A DNA stretch of 64,000 nucleotides from Owenia fusiformis (Eukaryota > Annelida > Polychaeta > Sabellida > Oweniidae), in NCBI GenBank assembly GCA_903813345.2, contig CAIIXF020000004.1, positions 26,475,985 through 26,539,984 of the forward strand. Direction: 5' to 3'. Shown here in pieces: positions 33,533 through 45,000 of the stretch. The position numbers and the translations under genes are program-made. The notes under the pieces were generated by a model. That model was not told the origin of the DNA and did not search any database. It was given only the letters and a program-made list of their open reading frames with translations. The first letter of the stretch is position 1. Each line of letters begins with the position of its first letter.

Positions 33533-34682
33533 CTGAAAGTACATTGTGTATACATACATTAAGTTACAGTAAAACAAAGGTGAACAATCTTTGAACAGTT
33601 GAATTTTTGTGATGTTCATCTCCATTAGTGCTTCAGATTTCCTATTGATAACTTCTGACTTATTGCTTGCATGATTGTTTGTAATTATTTTCTTTGCTTA
33701 CCTTTCTAGGCTATAGAAGGTTCTAGTTATAGAGGATATTAGCACTTTCACACTAATAGCAGTCTAACACAGATTGTTGGAGTATTGAATATGTCCCAGT
33801 GGATACTGTGAAAATGTTGTGACTTCTGAAACACACATTGGTGATGTCATTGAGATTGCTATAAGGAAAGTGAGCAACTATTTGTAATGTGTAAACAGAA
33901 TGAGATATTAAAGTTGATGCTAAGAAGCCTCTAAGTGGAATTTCTAAATAACTTTCCTGAAAATTTTTGAAATTTTAAAAATTTAATAGGTGCATCAGGT
34001 ATTTTGGTACCCTAAACCAAGGGTACCAAAGTCAGTAAGATGAGAATATGAGAATATTCTTAGAGAAAATGAAGAAATAATTGGATCTAAAAAATAATCT
34101 GTCAATTTTTATTGACATTTGGTAAGGGTTTATTCTCAAGCAAAAAAGGTGTATCAGATAATCCTTCCATACCAATTTACAATACATTTATATGTCAACG
34201 TGTTTCAAGCTAAATTCCTAAAATAAATGAGCTCAGAAATATCCATCCCTCTCTCTAGATGCAATTTTCCAGTTTGTTATCCACATAGGTCTTAGAATCT
34301 CAGTAACCATGAAATAAAAGTTATATTTACCTGTGATATGATTTCTTCCTTATTTCCTACTTTGAAAATATATAAACAATTTTACATCTTGTGTTTGCTT
34401 CTGAATTTGATAATATTCATGATTTTTGTCTCTTGTTTAGTTTACACCTGTTCCTTCAAAATAATTAAACCTTTGTTAGGTAATGATTTTGTTAAACCTT
34501 TTCTCTGACTAAACCACATTCAAAACATGTTAAATACTAACTTGACCTTCATATGTAAACGCTGTCAGCCAATCACAGTGTAAATTACTTATTGAGCAAA
34601 ATATTTTCCTGTTTGGTATACCTGCAGACTGAGTAATAGGATTTCCAATGTGCATTACAATCATGAAAATAATGTGCTTAAA
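33533..34682. other. upstream intron or flank of the membrane-protein gene
   Basis: No further exon was recognised between the first visible exon and the LTR retrotransposon that begins at 34687. Upstream exons may lie beyond the insertion. Confidence 0.35.
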
Positions 34683-35054
34683 ATACTGTAACAGTTAGGC
34701 CTTTTTGTGGATATTATGGTAGTGTGGACTAATAGGCCGCTGTATACCTTGTGGGTTACGTGACACACGTTAAATGTGTTTGCACCAAAGATTCAACAGA
34801 ACATTCAATTATATTTATTACACAACAAACTATATATTGTGGCGTCTGTAGGCCCAAAATTGTGTACATCAAATAGCAAAATGTCCTTGCAATAAACTTG
34901 AATAGAACCAATGTTCGTTGTTGTTGTTGTTATTGTTATTATTATTCACTGTGAGTCTATACATATAAACATCAATTGTGGGATTGGATTGAAGTCACAC
35001 AATCAAAGCGATGAAAAGAACATCCAGTTCCATACAAGGACCAGTATCTTGTCT

Positions 35055-37375
35055 CGTGCAGGTAGCCTCCTCCGGCTAAGTCCAGTGTATCCTCTTCTCC
35101 CTCAGGTAGCCTCCTCCGGCTAAGTCTAGTGGATCCTCTTCTCCCTCAAGTAGCCTCCTCCGGCTAAGTCTAGTGGATCCTCTTCTCCCTCAGGTAGCCT
35201 GCTCCGGCTAAGTCCAATAGATCCTCTTCTCCCTCAGGTAGCCTCCTCCGGCTAAGTCCAATGGATCACCTTCCTCAGGAAGTCCGTTCGACAAAGTCGC
35301 TAAAATAAAGACCCAGCCTCAGTGAGTCCGTTCGACAAAATCAACTGGAACGTGTTCTCCCTCAGGTAGCCTCTTCAGCTAAGTCCAATGGATCCTCTTC
35401 TCCCTCAGGTAGCCTCCTCTGGGTAAGTCCAATGGATCACCTTCCTCAGGAAGTCCGTTCGACAAAGTCGCTAAAATAAAGACCCAGCCTCAGTGAGTCC
35501 GTTCGACAAAGTCAACTGGAACGTGTTCTCCCTCAGGTAGCCTCTTCAGCTAAGTCCAATGGATCCTCTTCTCCCTCAGGTAGCCTCTTCAGCTAAGTCC
35601 AGTGGATCCTCTTCTCCCTCAGGTAGCCTCCTCTGGGTAAGTCCAATGGATCACCTTCCTCAGGAAGTCCGTTCGACAAAGTCGCTAAAATAAAGACCCA
35701 GCCTCAGTGAGTCCGTTCGACAAAGTCAACTGGAACGTCTTCTCCCTCAGGTAGCCTCTGGCTAAGTCCAATGGATCCTCTTCTTCCTCAGGTAGCCTCC
35801 TCTGGGTAAGTCCAATGGATCACCTTCCTCAGGAAGTCTGTTCGACAAAGTCGCTAAAATAAAGACCCAGCCTCAGTGAGTCCGTTCGACAAAGTCAACT
35901 GGAACGTCTTCTCCCTCAGGTAGCCTCTTCAGCTAAGTCCAATGGATCCTCTTCTCCCTCAGGTAGCCTCCTCCGGCTAAGTCCAATGGATCACCTTCCT
36001 CAGGAAGTCCGTTCGACAAAGTCGCTAAAATAAAGACCCAGCCTCAGTGAGTCCGTTCGACAAAGTCAACTGGAACGTCTTCTCCCTCAGGTAGCCTCTT
36101 CCGGCTTAGTCCAGTGGATCCTCTTCTCCCTCAGGTAGCCTCCTCCGGCTTAGTCCAATAGATCCTCTTCTCCCTCAGGTAGCCTCCTCCGGCTAAGTCC
36201 AATGGATCCTCTTCTCCCTCAGGTAGCCTCTTCAGCTAAGTCCAGTGGATCCTCTTCTCCCTCAGGTAGCCTCCTCTGGGTAAGTCCAATGGATCACCTT
36301 CCTCAGGAAGTCCGTTCGACAAAGTCGCTAAAATAAAGACCCAGCCTCAGTGAGTCCGTTCGACAAAGTCAACTGGAACGTCTTCTCCCTCAGGTAGCCT
36401 CTTCAGCTAAGTCCAATGGATCCTCTTCTCCCTCAGGTAGCCCCCAGCTAAGTCCAATGGATCCTCTTCTCCCTCAGGTAGCCTCCTCCGGCTTAGTCCA
36501 ATGGATCACCTTCCTCAGGAAGTCCGTTCGACAAAGTCGCTAAAATAAAGACCCAGCCTCAGTGAGTCCGTTCGACAAAGTCAACTGGAACGTCTCCCTC
36601 AGGTAGCCTCTTCAGCTAAGTCCAATGGATCCTCTTCTCCCTCAGGTAGCCTCCTCCGGCTTAGTCCAATAGATCCTCTTCTCCCTCAGGTAGCCTCTTC
36701 CGGCTTAGTCCAATGGATCACCTTCCTCAGGAAGTCCGTTCGACAAAGTCGCTAAAATAAAGACCCAGCCTCAGTGAGTCCGTTCGACAAAGTCAACTGG
36801 AACGTCTTCTCCCTCAGGTAGCCTCTTCAGCTAAGTCCAGTGGATCCTCTTCTCCCTCAGGTAGCCTCCTCTGGCTAAGTCCAATGGATCCTTTTCTCCC
36901 TCAGGTAGCCTCCTCCGGCTAAGTCCAATGGATCACCTTCCTCAGGAAGTCCGTTCGACAAAGTCAACTGGAACGTATTCTCCCTCAGGTAGCCTCTTCC
37001 GGTGAAGTCCAATGGATCCTCTTCTCCCTCAGGTAGCCTCCTCCGGCTAAGTCCAATGGATCCTCTTCTCCCTCAGGTAGCCTCTTCAGCTAAGTCCAGT
37101 GGATCCTCTTCTCCCTCAGGTAGCCTCCTCTGGGTAAGTCCAATGGATCCTCTTCCTCAGGAAGTCCATTCGACAAAGTCAACTGGAACGTCTTCTCCCT
37201 CAGGTAGCCTCTTCAGCTAAGTCCAGTGGATCCTCTTCTCCCTCAGGTAGCCTCCTCTGGGTAAGTCCAATGGATCACCTTCCTCAGGAAGTCCGTTCGA
37301 CAAAGTCGCTAAAATAAAGACCCAGCCTCAGTGAGTCCGTTCGACAAAGTCAACTGGAACGTCTTCAGTGAGGAA
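35055..37375. repeat. LTR minisatellite A (higher-order AAGTCC array)
   Basis: Basic units of about 44 bp (TCTTCTCCCTCAGGTAGCCT ... AAGTCCAATGGATCC) alternate with a longer module containing AAGTCCGTTCGACAAAGTCG and AATAAAGACCCAGCCTCAG. Together they make a higher-order repeat. AATAAA occurs in each long module. The array has its counterpart in the other LTR at 42448-44250. Confidence 0.93.
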
Positions 37376-37379
37376 GTTT

Positions 37380-38170
37380 CACAATAAATTATCTAAGTCA
37401 AACTTCAAATAGAACAAAGTCGAAGAATATTTCAAAGTGTGAGTAAGAAATATTCTAAGTCCAAGTTAGTATAAACGACTAAAATGTATAAGTCCAACTC
37501 CAGGTAGATGTACCACAGAACAAAGTCAAAGAATATTAAAAATGATTAAAATATTCTAAGTCCAAGTTATCATCTACAGAAAAATGTACAACTCCAACTC
37601 CAGGTAGATGTATCACAGAACAAAGTCAAAGAATATTGAAAATGATTAAAATATTCTAAGTCCAAGTTATCATCCACAGAAAAATGTACAAGTCCAACTC
37701 CAGGTAGATGTATCACAGAACAAAGTCAAAGAATATTGAAAATGATTAAAATATTCTAAGTCCAAGTTAGCATCCACAGCAAAATATACAAGTCCAACTC
37801 CAGGTAGATGTACCACAGAACAAAGTCAAAGAATATTGAAAATGATTAAAATATTCCAAGTCCAAGTTAGCATCCACAGCAAAATATACAAGTCCAACTC
37901 CAGGTAGATGTACCACAGAACAAAGTCAAAGAATATTAAAAATTGATTAAAATATTCTAAGTCCAAGTTATCATCTACAGAAAAATGTACAAGTCCAACT
38001 CCAGGTAGATGTATCACAGAACAAAGTCAAAGAATATTAAAAATTGATTAAAATATTCTAAGTCCAAGTTATCATCCACAGCAAAATGTACAAGTCCGAC
38101 TAGGTAGATGTATCACGAAACAAAGTCAAAGAATATTTCAAAGTATGAAAATATTCCAAGTCCAAGTTAT
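37380..38170. repeat. LTR minisatellite B (100-bp array)
   Basis: CAGGTAGATGTA recurs at 37501, 37601, 37701, 37801, 37901 and about 38001, a 100-bp period. Units hold CAAAGTCAAAGAATATT, AAAATATTCTAAGTCCAAG and AAAATGTACAAGTCC. The counterpart at about 44255-44925 has fewer units. Confidence 0.93.
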
Positions 38171-38693
38171 CATCTACAGTTTACAAAATATCACGAGCGG
38201 AGCTCTGTCCCAGTCAAAAGCTTGCTGTAATCTGCTGAGTTTACATCGGCGAAATACTTTTATAGGCTTGGTGACGTCATCACTTTACGAACAGGATTTC
38301 AATGCTAAATAACAAGTTATTGACGCCATATCCCGCTTTAATATTGCTCACACAACAAGATAATAATTGGAACTTAATAAATCTAACAGTAATTGATCGC
38401 TACTTACTCTAGTTTTACTTCGGTTCGATGGAATAAGAAGCAGGAAGTAAATTCCAAAAAGTGACCTCCATTTAAAGTACCCGATCGACTACCCGATCAA
38501 CATTAATTAAATCCCAATTCGAAGTCATGAAAACGTTATTTCACCCCTGTAACTACAACTAAAGTACTGCAAACATTGCTACACGTTACGATCTCAATGA
38601 TCTCACATGTGAACCACAAATCAAGTGTAATAAATGTATAATAACGAGTACACATCACTAAATCAAAAATAAAAAATTCAAAATTTTGTTACA

Positions 38694-38704
38694 CTCCTCC
38701 AATC
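38694..38704 (-). other. candidate polypurine tract
   Basis: On the - strand the sequence ATTGGAGGAG lies directly against the TGTAACA start of the 3' LTR, the position and composition expected for plus-strand priming. Confidence 0.65.
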
Positions 38705-39130
38705 CAATGATTTTGGTGTTTACAACACCAAGCATAAAGTACAAAAAAAATAACAAAATTTTGCTAACTTAGCTACCTTAACAAAATACGCCTTTACAAT
38801 TGTGTGCAACTAGTTGCTACTACAACTTACAAAATGTCTAACTATGTACGCGAAAATCTAACTATAATTTAAAAATGCAAACTTTACATAATGTGTACGA
38901 ACCAACAATACTAATTGCTAAAACAATGTACATGTACGATTTTAAAATCCTGGACACATTATCTTATGGTTTCCTAAAACTGTTAAATGTCCAAAACAAA
39001 AATTTCTAACTACATGAAATGCTAACTACTATTTTCAAAAGAATTGCAACTTCCGGCTAAGGGTGACTTGCGATTTCAAGTCTCTAACAAACAAGTTAGC
39101 TATAAAATGTCACAACTCACAACTCTGCTG

Positions 39131-41299
39131 CTAAGTTGCTCTTTGGTTCCAGGAACCCTTCCTCCAGTTATCATCAATCTCGCTCCTCTGCCGAGGCCTC
39201 TGATATCTTCCTCGATATATTCTAGCCAAAGGCACCTTCACTTGATAAGTACTTGGCATGCCTTCATGACTCGAAGTACTTTGGTCGTTATCTCGGTGTC
39301 CAGGGACTTTGTTCAATCTCCTGTCCCTGTCATGTCTCTGCTCATGTAACGGGTGACCATCTGGAAAATCCAAGGTCCTCCTCTTGGATGCCATCGGTGG
39401 AGGAGTCACTTTTCCTGAAGGATTGACTGCTCTTTTTCCAAGAATCCACTTGTTCTTGGTTTCTCTCTTCAGATTGGTTGACGGTTTGGTATCTCTAACT
39501 CCTACCTGAGCAGCACTAGGACTCTCTGGTCCAAAAGTCATGGAACATTTGCCATAGTTCAGTATTGCCCTAGAAGCTGCTAAATAGTCGCTACCCAGAA
39601 TTCCTTCGAACTCAATGTCAGCCACGAATACTTCTAAATTTTGTTTATGATCATCTATGTGTACGTCAACATGTACAACACCTGCAACAGCTAAAGGTTC
39701 TCCGCCAGCTTGCAAAATGATCCTCTTTTGTGGCTCAAGCTCGGGTCTTATGTTTTCAGGGATCTCTCTGTAGATCTTTAAACTCAATATACTACTAACT
39801 GCACCCGAGTCTACAAGGAAATCAACTTTCATGTCACAAACTTTTCCAGAAGCCACAATCCTCTTAGTATCTCTGGAAGATTTGACATCCTTCCCTTGTA
39901 GCGATTGGAACCTTACTGTTGCAACTTGACTCTGCCTCTCTTTAGCTTCCTTGATTTCTTCTGCACATTTTCTAGTGTAACAGTCGGCAAGGACATGTCC
40001 TAATTTATGGCAGTAGAAACACTTCACTTTTCTAATTGGGTTTCCCCTTGATTCTAACTCAGGCTTCTTCTGTTGTCCCAGTAACTCCACCATCTTCTCT
40101 AAGTTCTTGCTGCATTCCACTTGCACGCTTTTCTGGATATTCTCTATCAGCTGCGTAATCTGCTTGTACTCACTCTCTTTTTCTTCCACCGCACTCACTC
40201 TACTGTACTTTGGCTTTTGTCCTTTCCGAATCCGCTCAGACTCTAAGTAGGACTCTTCCTTTAGAGCGATTTCTATTGCTTTATCCAGAGTTGTACATTC
40301 TTTCGCGTGGATTGCTCTGCGTATGTCCTCTTCTATAATAGCTTGCTCAAAGCTGCGTCTGGCAAGGCGGTCTTGAGATGATCTGCTCATTTCAGGGTAG
40401 GCCAATGCTGTAAGCCTTCGAATGTCCTGGCCCAATGCCTCAAGAGACTCTTTTGGTTTTCTCATTCTGCTGACGAGTTCAGCTTCATATAACTCAGCCT
40501 TACCTCCAGGCCCGAACCTCTTCTCCAAAGCCAGGATCAACTGCTCATAGGTGTATCCCTCTTCCAACTCCAACACAATCTGCTGAGCTGGACCTCGCAG
40601 ACTTGTGGCCAGGTACTCATTCTTCTCCTCCGAAGTCCATCTATTGGCTTTACAGCAAATTTCAAAGTAAGCTCGATATTCTTGCCATGGAGTGGTTCCA
40701 TTAAAAGTGTCAGGCTTAATTCGACTCTTGGACTTGGACCTGTCATCTTGGGACAACTTATCACAGAAGTGGTTGAACATCTTAAGGAAATCTGTAGAAA
40801 CACCAGGTATATTAGTATCTTTCGACATCTTCGGTTCAGGGGCATCAAAACCCGAGAATTTGTTATCTTCAATTCTCTCAGCCAGAGATGGTGCTGTCTG
40901 ATCACCACTTCTAGGTAGATGTCCATCCCTTTCTCTTTGGCTCCTAAACTCGTTAGCGTCCCAGCCTCCAGGAAGATACACTTCATCAGGTTTATTAAAT
41001 ATCTTAGTGGGATCCGTAGGTTCCCTATGGTCTGTTTGGTCTTGATGCGGCACAAAGACTCTGTCTTGCCTTCGTAACGGCCATGGTCGCTTTCTTTGAG
41101 GAGCCAGTGACTCAGGATTACTCGCATCTTCTAAATCTTGACCGTGACTCATTGGCATTGTAGGTGATCTGAACAGTCGCCTTTGAGATATCTCTGCAGG
41201 ATCTGGCATAGGTTTCTCATCAAACTCTGAAGAGTACCCAACGTCTTTATAGATCTGTGACCGCGAAACGGCTTCTTGCTGAACTGGAGGAATGGTCAA
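39131..41299 (-). CDS. gag-protease polyprotein of the LTR element
   Basis: The 722-codon frame has no stop until 39131. Residues about 165-330 resemble the capsid region of metazoan LTR elements (IKPDTFNGTTPWQEYRAYFE, then LxxRF and RRLTALAYPE). A CCHC zinc knuckle is at C427, C430, H435 and C440 (CFYCHKLGHVLADC). An aspartic protease follows, with D497-S-G-A in FLVDSGAVSS and the second motif GILGSDYL at 566-573. About 110 basic residues follow. There is no reverse transcriptase. The frame has no ATG near its beginning (the first codon counted is TTG; the first Met is about residue 31) and lies in the -1 frame of the preceding ORF. Expression probably needs a frameshift or reinitiation, or there is an old indel. 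Confidence 0.88.
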   Translation of the reverse strand: MTIPPVQQEAVSRSQIYKDVGYSSEFDEKPMPDPAEISQRRLFRSPTMPMSHGQDLEDASNPESLAPQRKRPWPLRRQDRVFVPHQDQTDHREPTDPTKIFNKPDEVYLPGGWDANEFRSQRERDGHLPRSGDQTAPSLAERIEDNKFSGFDAPEPKMSKDTNIPGVSTDFLKMFNHFCDKLSQDDRSKSKSRIKPDTFNGTTPWQEYRAYFEICCKANRWTSEEKNEYLATSLRGPAQQIVLELEEGYTYEQLILALEKRFGPGGKAELYEAELVSRMRKPKESLEALGQDIRRLTALAYPEMSRSSQDRLARRSFEQAIIEEDIRRAIHAKECTTLDKAIEIALKEESYLESERIRKGQKPKYSRVSAVEEKESEYKQITQLIENIQKSVQVECSKNLEKMVELLGQQKKPELESRGNPIRKVKCFYCHKLGHVLADCYTRKCAEEIKEAKERQSQVATVRFQSLQGKDVKSSRDTKRIVASGKVCDMKVDFLVDSGAVSSILSLKIYREIPENIRPELEPQKRIILQAGGEPLAVAGVVHVDVHIDDHKQNLEVFVADIEFEGILGSDYLAASRAILNYGKCSMTFGPESPSAAQVGVRDTKPSTNLKRETKNKWILGKRAVNPSGKVTPPPMASKRRTLDFPDGHPLHEQRHDRDRRLNKVPGHRDNDQSTSSHEGMPSTYQVKVPLARIYRGRYQRPRQRSEIDDNWRKGSWNQRAT

Positions 41300-42015
41300 G
41301 TAGAGTGCAACTTGTCAATAGACTCACCAATAGTCTTCTGGAAAGATTCCATGCGATGTTGCATCTCTTGTAAGCGGCGATCTTGTATTCCCGCAATCTC
41401 TTGTAGTCGCCTCTCATGCTGTTGCTCACTGCCTTGTTGAATATTCTTGCTCTCTGCAAGGTGTTCCACTATTTGGGACATACTACTGGTCTGTATTTGT
41501 TGTGTTGTTGTTATGGCATTCAACTGTTTCTGTTGTGTATCCGCAATGTCACCTAACACAGACATCTTCCCTTTGAGCTGTCCCTCAATCATAGTTAGTT
41601 CTTGTCTCATCTCTTCGGCTGCTTGAACTTTGTCTGAGGGCCGATTAATGATAGTTGATGTCAATGGGAAACGTGGTCTTGGGGGAGGATTCCTTCTATC
41701 TCGAATCATGGGATGTGCCGGAGTTCCCATATTATCTAAGTCTCCTCCTGTCCAGTAGCCTGTACTTTGTATGCCAGGAAAAATGCTCATTTCAGAATCC
41801 AGCTTCGGTTCTTTAGCTCTTGCGCCTACACCAAGTTGATCCGCTGGTTGATCAGACAATGGTTCTCCATCTTGTTGCACAGGTAAAGTTTCATCTTCAG
41901 CTCCAGGATTTTCCACTTCAGCTGACTCTGGTTTCAGGAACACTGTGTTCTCCATGTCAGACTCGTCTCCATCTCTTGGATAAGGAAGACCTGCCTCTGG
42001 TTCCATCTTGTCCAT
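41296..42015 (-). CDS. first ORF of the LTR element (coiled coil)
   Basis: A 239-codon ATG-started frame begins about 60 bp after the primer-binding site. Residues 1-80 are acidic and Pro-rich. Residues about 130-235 are a Gln/Glu-rich heptad region (AEEMRQELTMIEGQLKG, ERRLQEIAGIQDRRLQEM) likely to form a coiled coil. It stops at 41296-41298, overlapping the gag-protease frame, whose nearest upstream stop lies about 20 nt earlier; any -1 shift must occur in that window. No classic heptanucleotide slip site was recognised. It is probably the N-terminal part of gag. Confidence 0.8.
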   Translation of the reverse strand: MDKMEPEAGLPYPRDGDESDMENTVFLKPESAEVENPGAEDETLPVQQDGEPLSDQPADQLGVGARAKEPKLDSEMSIFPGIQSTGYWTGGDLDNMGTPAHPMIRDRRNPPPRPRFPLTSTIINRPSDKVQAAEEMRQELTMIEGQLKGKMSVLGDIADTQQKQLNAITTTQQIQTSSMSQIVEHLAESKNIQQGSEQQHERRLQEIAGIQDRRLQEMQHRMESFQKTIGESIDKLHST

Positions 42016-42060
42016 CTTGTAAATTCTCTAGTTCTGGCTCAAATCTCTGGAAACAATTCA

Positions 42061-42078
42061 ATCCCACCACTGCCACCA
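42061..42078 (-). other. candidate primer-binding site
   Basis: One base inside the 5' LTR the - strand reads TGGTGGCAGTGGTGGGAT. A TGG start is expected for pairing with a tRNA CCA end. The tRNA identity was not determined. Confidence 0.6.
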
Positions 42079-42079
42079 G

Positions 42080-45000
42080 TGTAACAGTTAGGCCTTTTTG
42101 TGGATATTATGGTAGTGTGGACTAATAGGCCGCTGTATACCTTGTGGGTTACGTGACACACGTTAAATGTGTTTGCACCAAAGATTCAACAGAACATTCA
42201 ATTATATTTATTACACAACAAACTATATATTGTGGCGTCTGTAGGCCCAAAATTGTGTACATCAAATAGCAAAATGTCCTTGCAATAAACTTGAATAGAA
42301 CCAATGTTCGTTGTTGTTGTTGTTATTGTTATTATTATTCACTGTGAGTCTATACATATAAACATCAATTGTGGGATTGGATTGAAGTCACACAATCAAA
42401 GCGATGAAAAGAACATCCAGTTCCATACAAGGACCAGTATCTTGTCTCGTGCAGGTAGCCTCCTCCGGCTAAGTCCAGTGTATCCTCTTCTCCCTCAGGT
42501 AGCCTCCTCCGGCTAAGTCTAGTGGATCCTCTTCTCCCTCAAGTAGCCTCCTCCGGCTAAGTCTAGTGGATCCTCTTCTCCCTCAGGTAGCCTGCTCCGG
42601 CTAAGTCCAATAGATCCTCTTCTCCCTCAGGTAGCCTCCTCCGGCTAAGTCCAATGGATCACCTTCCTCAGGAAGTCCGTTCGACAAAGTCGCTAAAATA
42701 AAGACCCAGCCTCAGTGAGTCCGTTCGACAAAATCAACTGGAACGTGTTTTCCCTCAGGTAGCCTCTTCAGCTAAGTCCAATGGATCCTCTTCTCCCTCA
42801 GGTAGCCTCCTCTGGGTAAGTCCAATGGATCACCTTCCTCAGGAAGTCCGTTCGACAAAGTCGCTAAAATAAAGACCCAGCCTCAGTGAGTCCGTTCGAC
42901 AAAGTCAACTGGAACGTGTTCTCCCTCAGGTAGCCTCTTCAGCTAAGTCCAATGGATCCTCTTCTCCCTCAGGTAGCCTCTTCAGCTAAGTCCAGTGGAT
43001 CCTCTTCTCCCTCAGGTAGCCTCCTCTGGGTAAGTCCAATGGATCACCTTCCTCAGGAAGTCCGTTCGACAAAGTCGCTAAAATAAAGACCCAGCCTCAG
43101 TGAGTCCGTTCGACAAAGTCAACTGGAACGTCTTCTCCCTCAGGTAGCCTCTGGCTAAGTCCAATGGATCCTCTTCTTCCTCAGGTAGCCTCCTCTGGGT
43201 AAGTCCAATGGATCACCTTCCTCAGGAAGTCTGTTCGACAAAGTCGCTAAAATAAAGACCCAGCCTCAGTGAGTCCGTTCGACAAAGTCAACTGGAACGT
43301 CTTCTCCCTCAGGTAGCCTCTTCAGCTAAGTCCAATGGATCCTCTTCTCCCTCAGGTAGCCTCCTCCGGCTAAGTCCAATGGATCACCTTCCTCAGGAAG
43401 TCCGTTCGACAAAGTCGCTAAAATAAAGACCCAGCCTCAGTGAGTCCGTTCGACAAAGTCAACTGGAACGTCTTCTCCCTCAGGTAGCCTCTTCCGGCTT
43501 AGTCCAGTGGATCCTCTTCTCCCTCAGGTAGCCTCCTCCGGCTTAGTCCAATAGATCCTCTTCTCCCTCAGGTAGCCTCTTCCGGCTTAGTCCAATGGAT
43601 CACCTTCCTCAGGAAGTCCGTTCGACAAAGTCGCTAAAATAAAGACCCAGCCTCAGTGAGTCCGTTCGACAAAGTCAACTGGAACGTCTTCTCCCTCAGG
43701 TAGCCTCTTCAGCTAAGTCCAGTGGATCCTCTTCTCCCTCAGGTAGCCTCCTCTGGCTAAGTCCAATGGATCCTTTTCTCCCTCAGGTAGCCTCCTCCGG
43801 CTAAGTCCAATGGATCACCTTCCTCAGGAAGTCCGTTCGACAAAGTCAACTGGAACGTATTCTCCCTCAGGTAGCCTCTTCCGGTGAAGTCCAATGGATC
43901 CTCTTCTCCCTCAGGTAGCCTCCTCCGGCTAAGTCCAATGGATCCTCTTCTCCCTCAGGTAGCCTCTTCAGCTAAGTCCAGTGGATCCTCTTCTCCCTCA
44001 GGTAGCCTCCTCTGGGTAAGTCCAATGGATCCTCTTCCTCAGGAAGTCCATTCGACAAAGTCAACTGGAACGTCTTCTCCCTCAGGTAGCCTCTTCAGCT
44101 AAGTCCAGTGGATCCTCTTCTCCCTCAGGTAGCCTCCTCTGGGTAAGTCCAATGGATCACCTTCCTCAGGAAGTCCGTTCGACAAAGTCGCTAAAATAAA
44201 GACCCAGCCTCAGTGAGTCCGTTCGACAAAGTCAACTGGAACGTCTTCAGTGAGGAAGTTTCACAATAAATTATCTAAGTCAAACTTCAAATAGAACAAA
44301 GTCGAAGAATATTTCAAAGTGTGAGTAAGAAATATTCTAAGTCCAAGTTAGTATAAACGACTAAAATGTATAAGTCCAACTCCAGGTAGATGTACCACAG
44401 AACAAAGTCAAAGAATATTAAAAATGATTAAAATATTCTAAGTCCAAGTTATCATCTACAGAAAAATGTACAACTCCAACTCCAGGTAGATGTATCACAG
44501 AACAAAGTCAAAGAATATTGAAAATGATTAAAATATTCTAAGTCCAAGTTAGCATCCACAGCAAATATACAAGTCCAACTCCAGGTAGATGTACCACAGA
44601 ACAAAGTCAAAGAATATTGAAAATGATTAAAATATTCTAAGTCCAAGTTAGCATCCACAGCAAAATATACAAGTCCAACTCCAGGTAGATGTACCACAGA
44701 ACAAAGTCAAAGAATATTAAAAATTGATTAAAATATTCTAAGTCCAAGTTATCATCTACAGAAAAATGTACAAGTCCAACTCCAGGTAGATGTATCACAG
44801 AACAAAGTCAAAGAATATTAAAAATTGATTAAAATATTCTAAGTCCAAGTTATCATCCACAGCAAAATGTACAAGTCCGACTAGGTAGATGTATCACGAA
44901 ACAAAGTCAAAGAATATTTCTACAGTTTACAAAATATCACGAGCGGAGCTCTGTCCCAGTCAAAAGCTTGCTGTAATCTGCTGAGTTTACATCGGCGAAA

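Larger units (their letters stand above)
34687..38693 (-). repeat. LTR (3' LTR of the element), 4.0 kb
   Basis: It ends in the inverted tips TGTAACA/TGTTACA. Order on the + strand: unique 370 bp, a TCCGG/AAGTCC minisatellite (about 35055-37375), a 100-bp AT-rich array (about 37380-38170) and a unique 500 bp. Compared with the other LTR it has extra repeat units, one block of about 500 bp near 36180-36690 and at least one extra 100-bp unit, but otherwise differs at very few positions. Confidence 0.93.

Noticed and set aside
35000-37220. Short frames within the LTRs, duplicated at 42304-44102
   Set aside because: They are repetitive Ser/Gly/Leu peptides of minisatellite A, with no codon logic beyond the unit.
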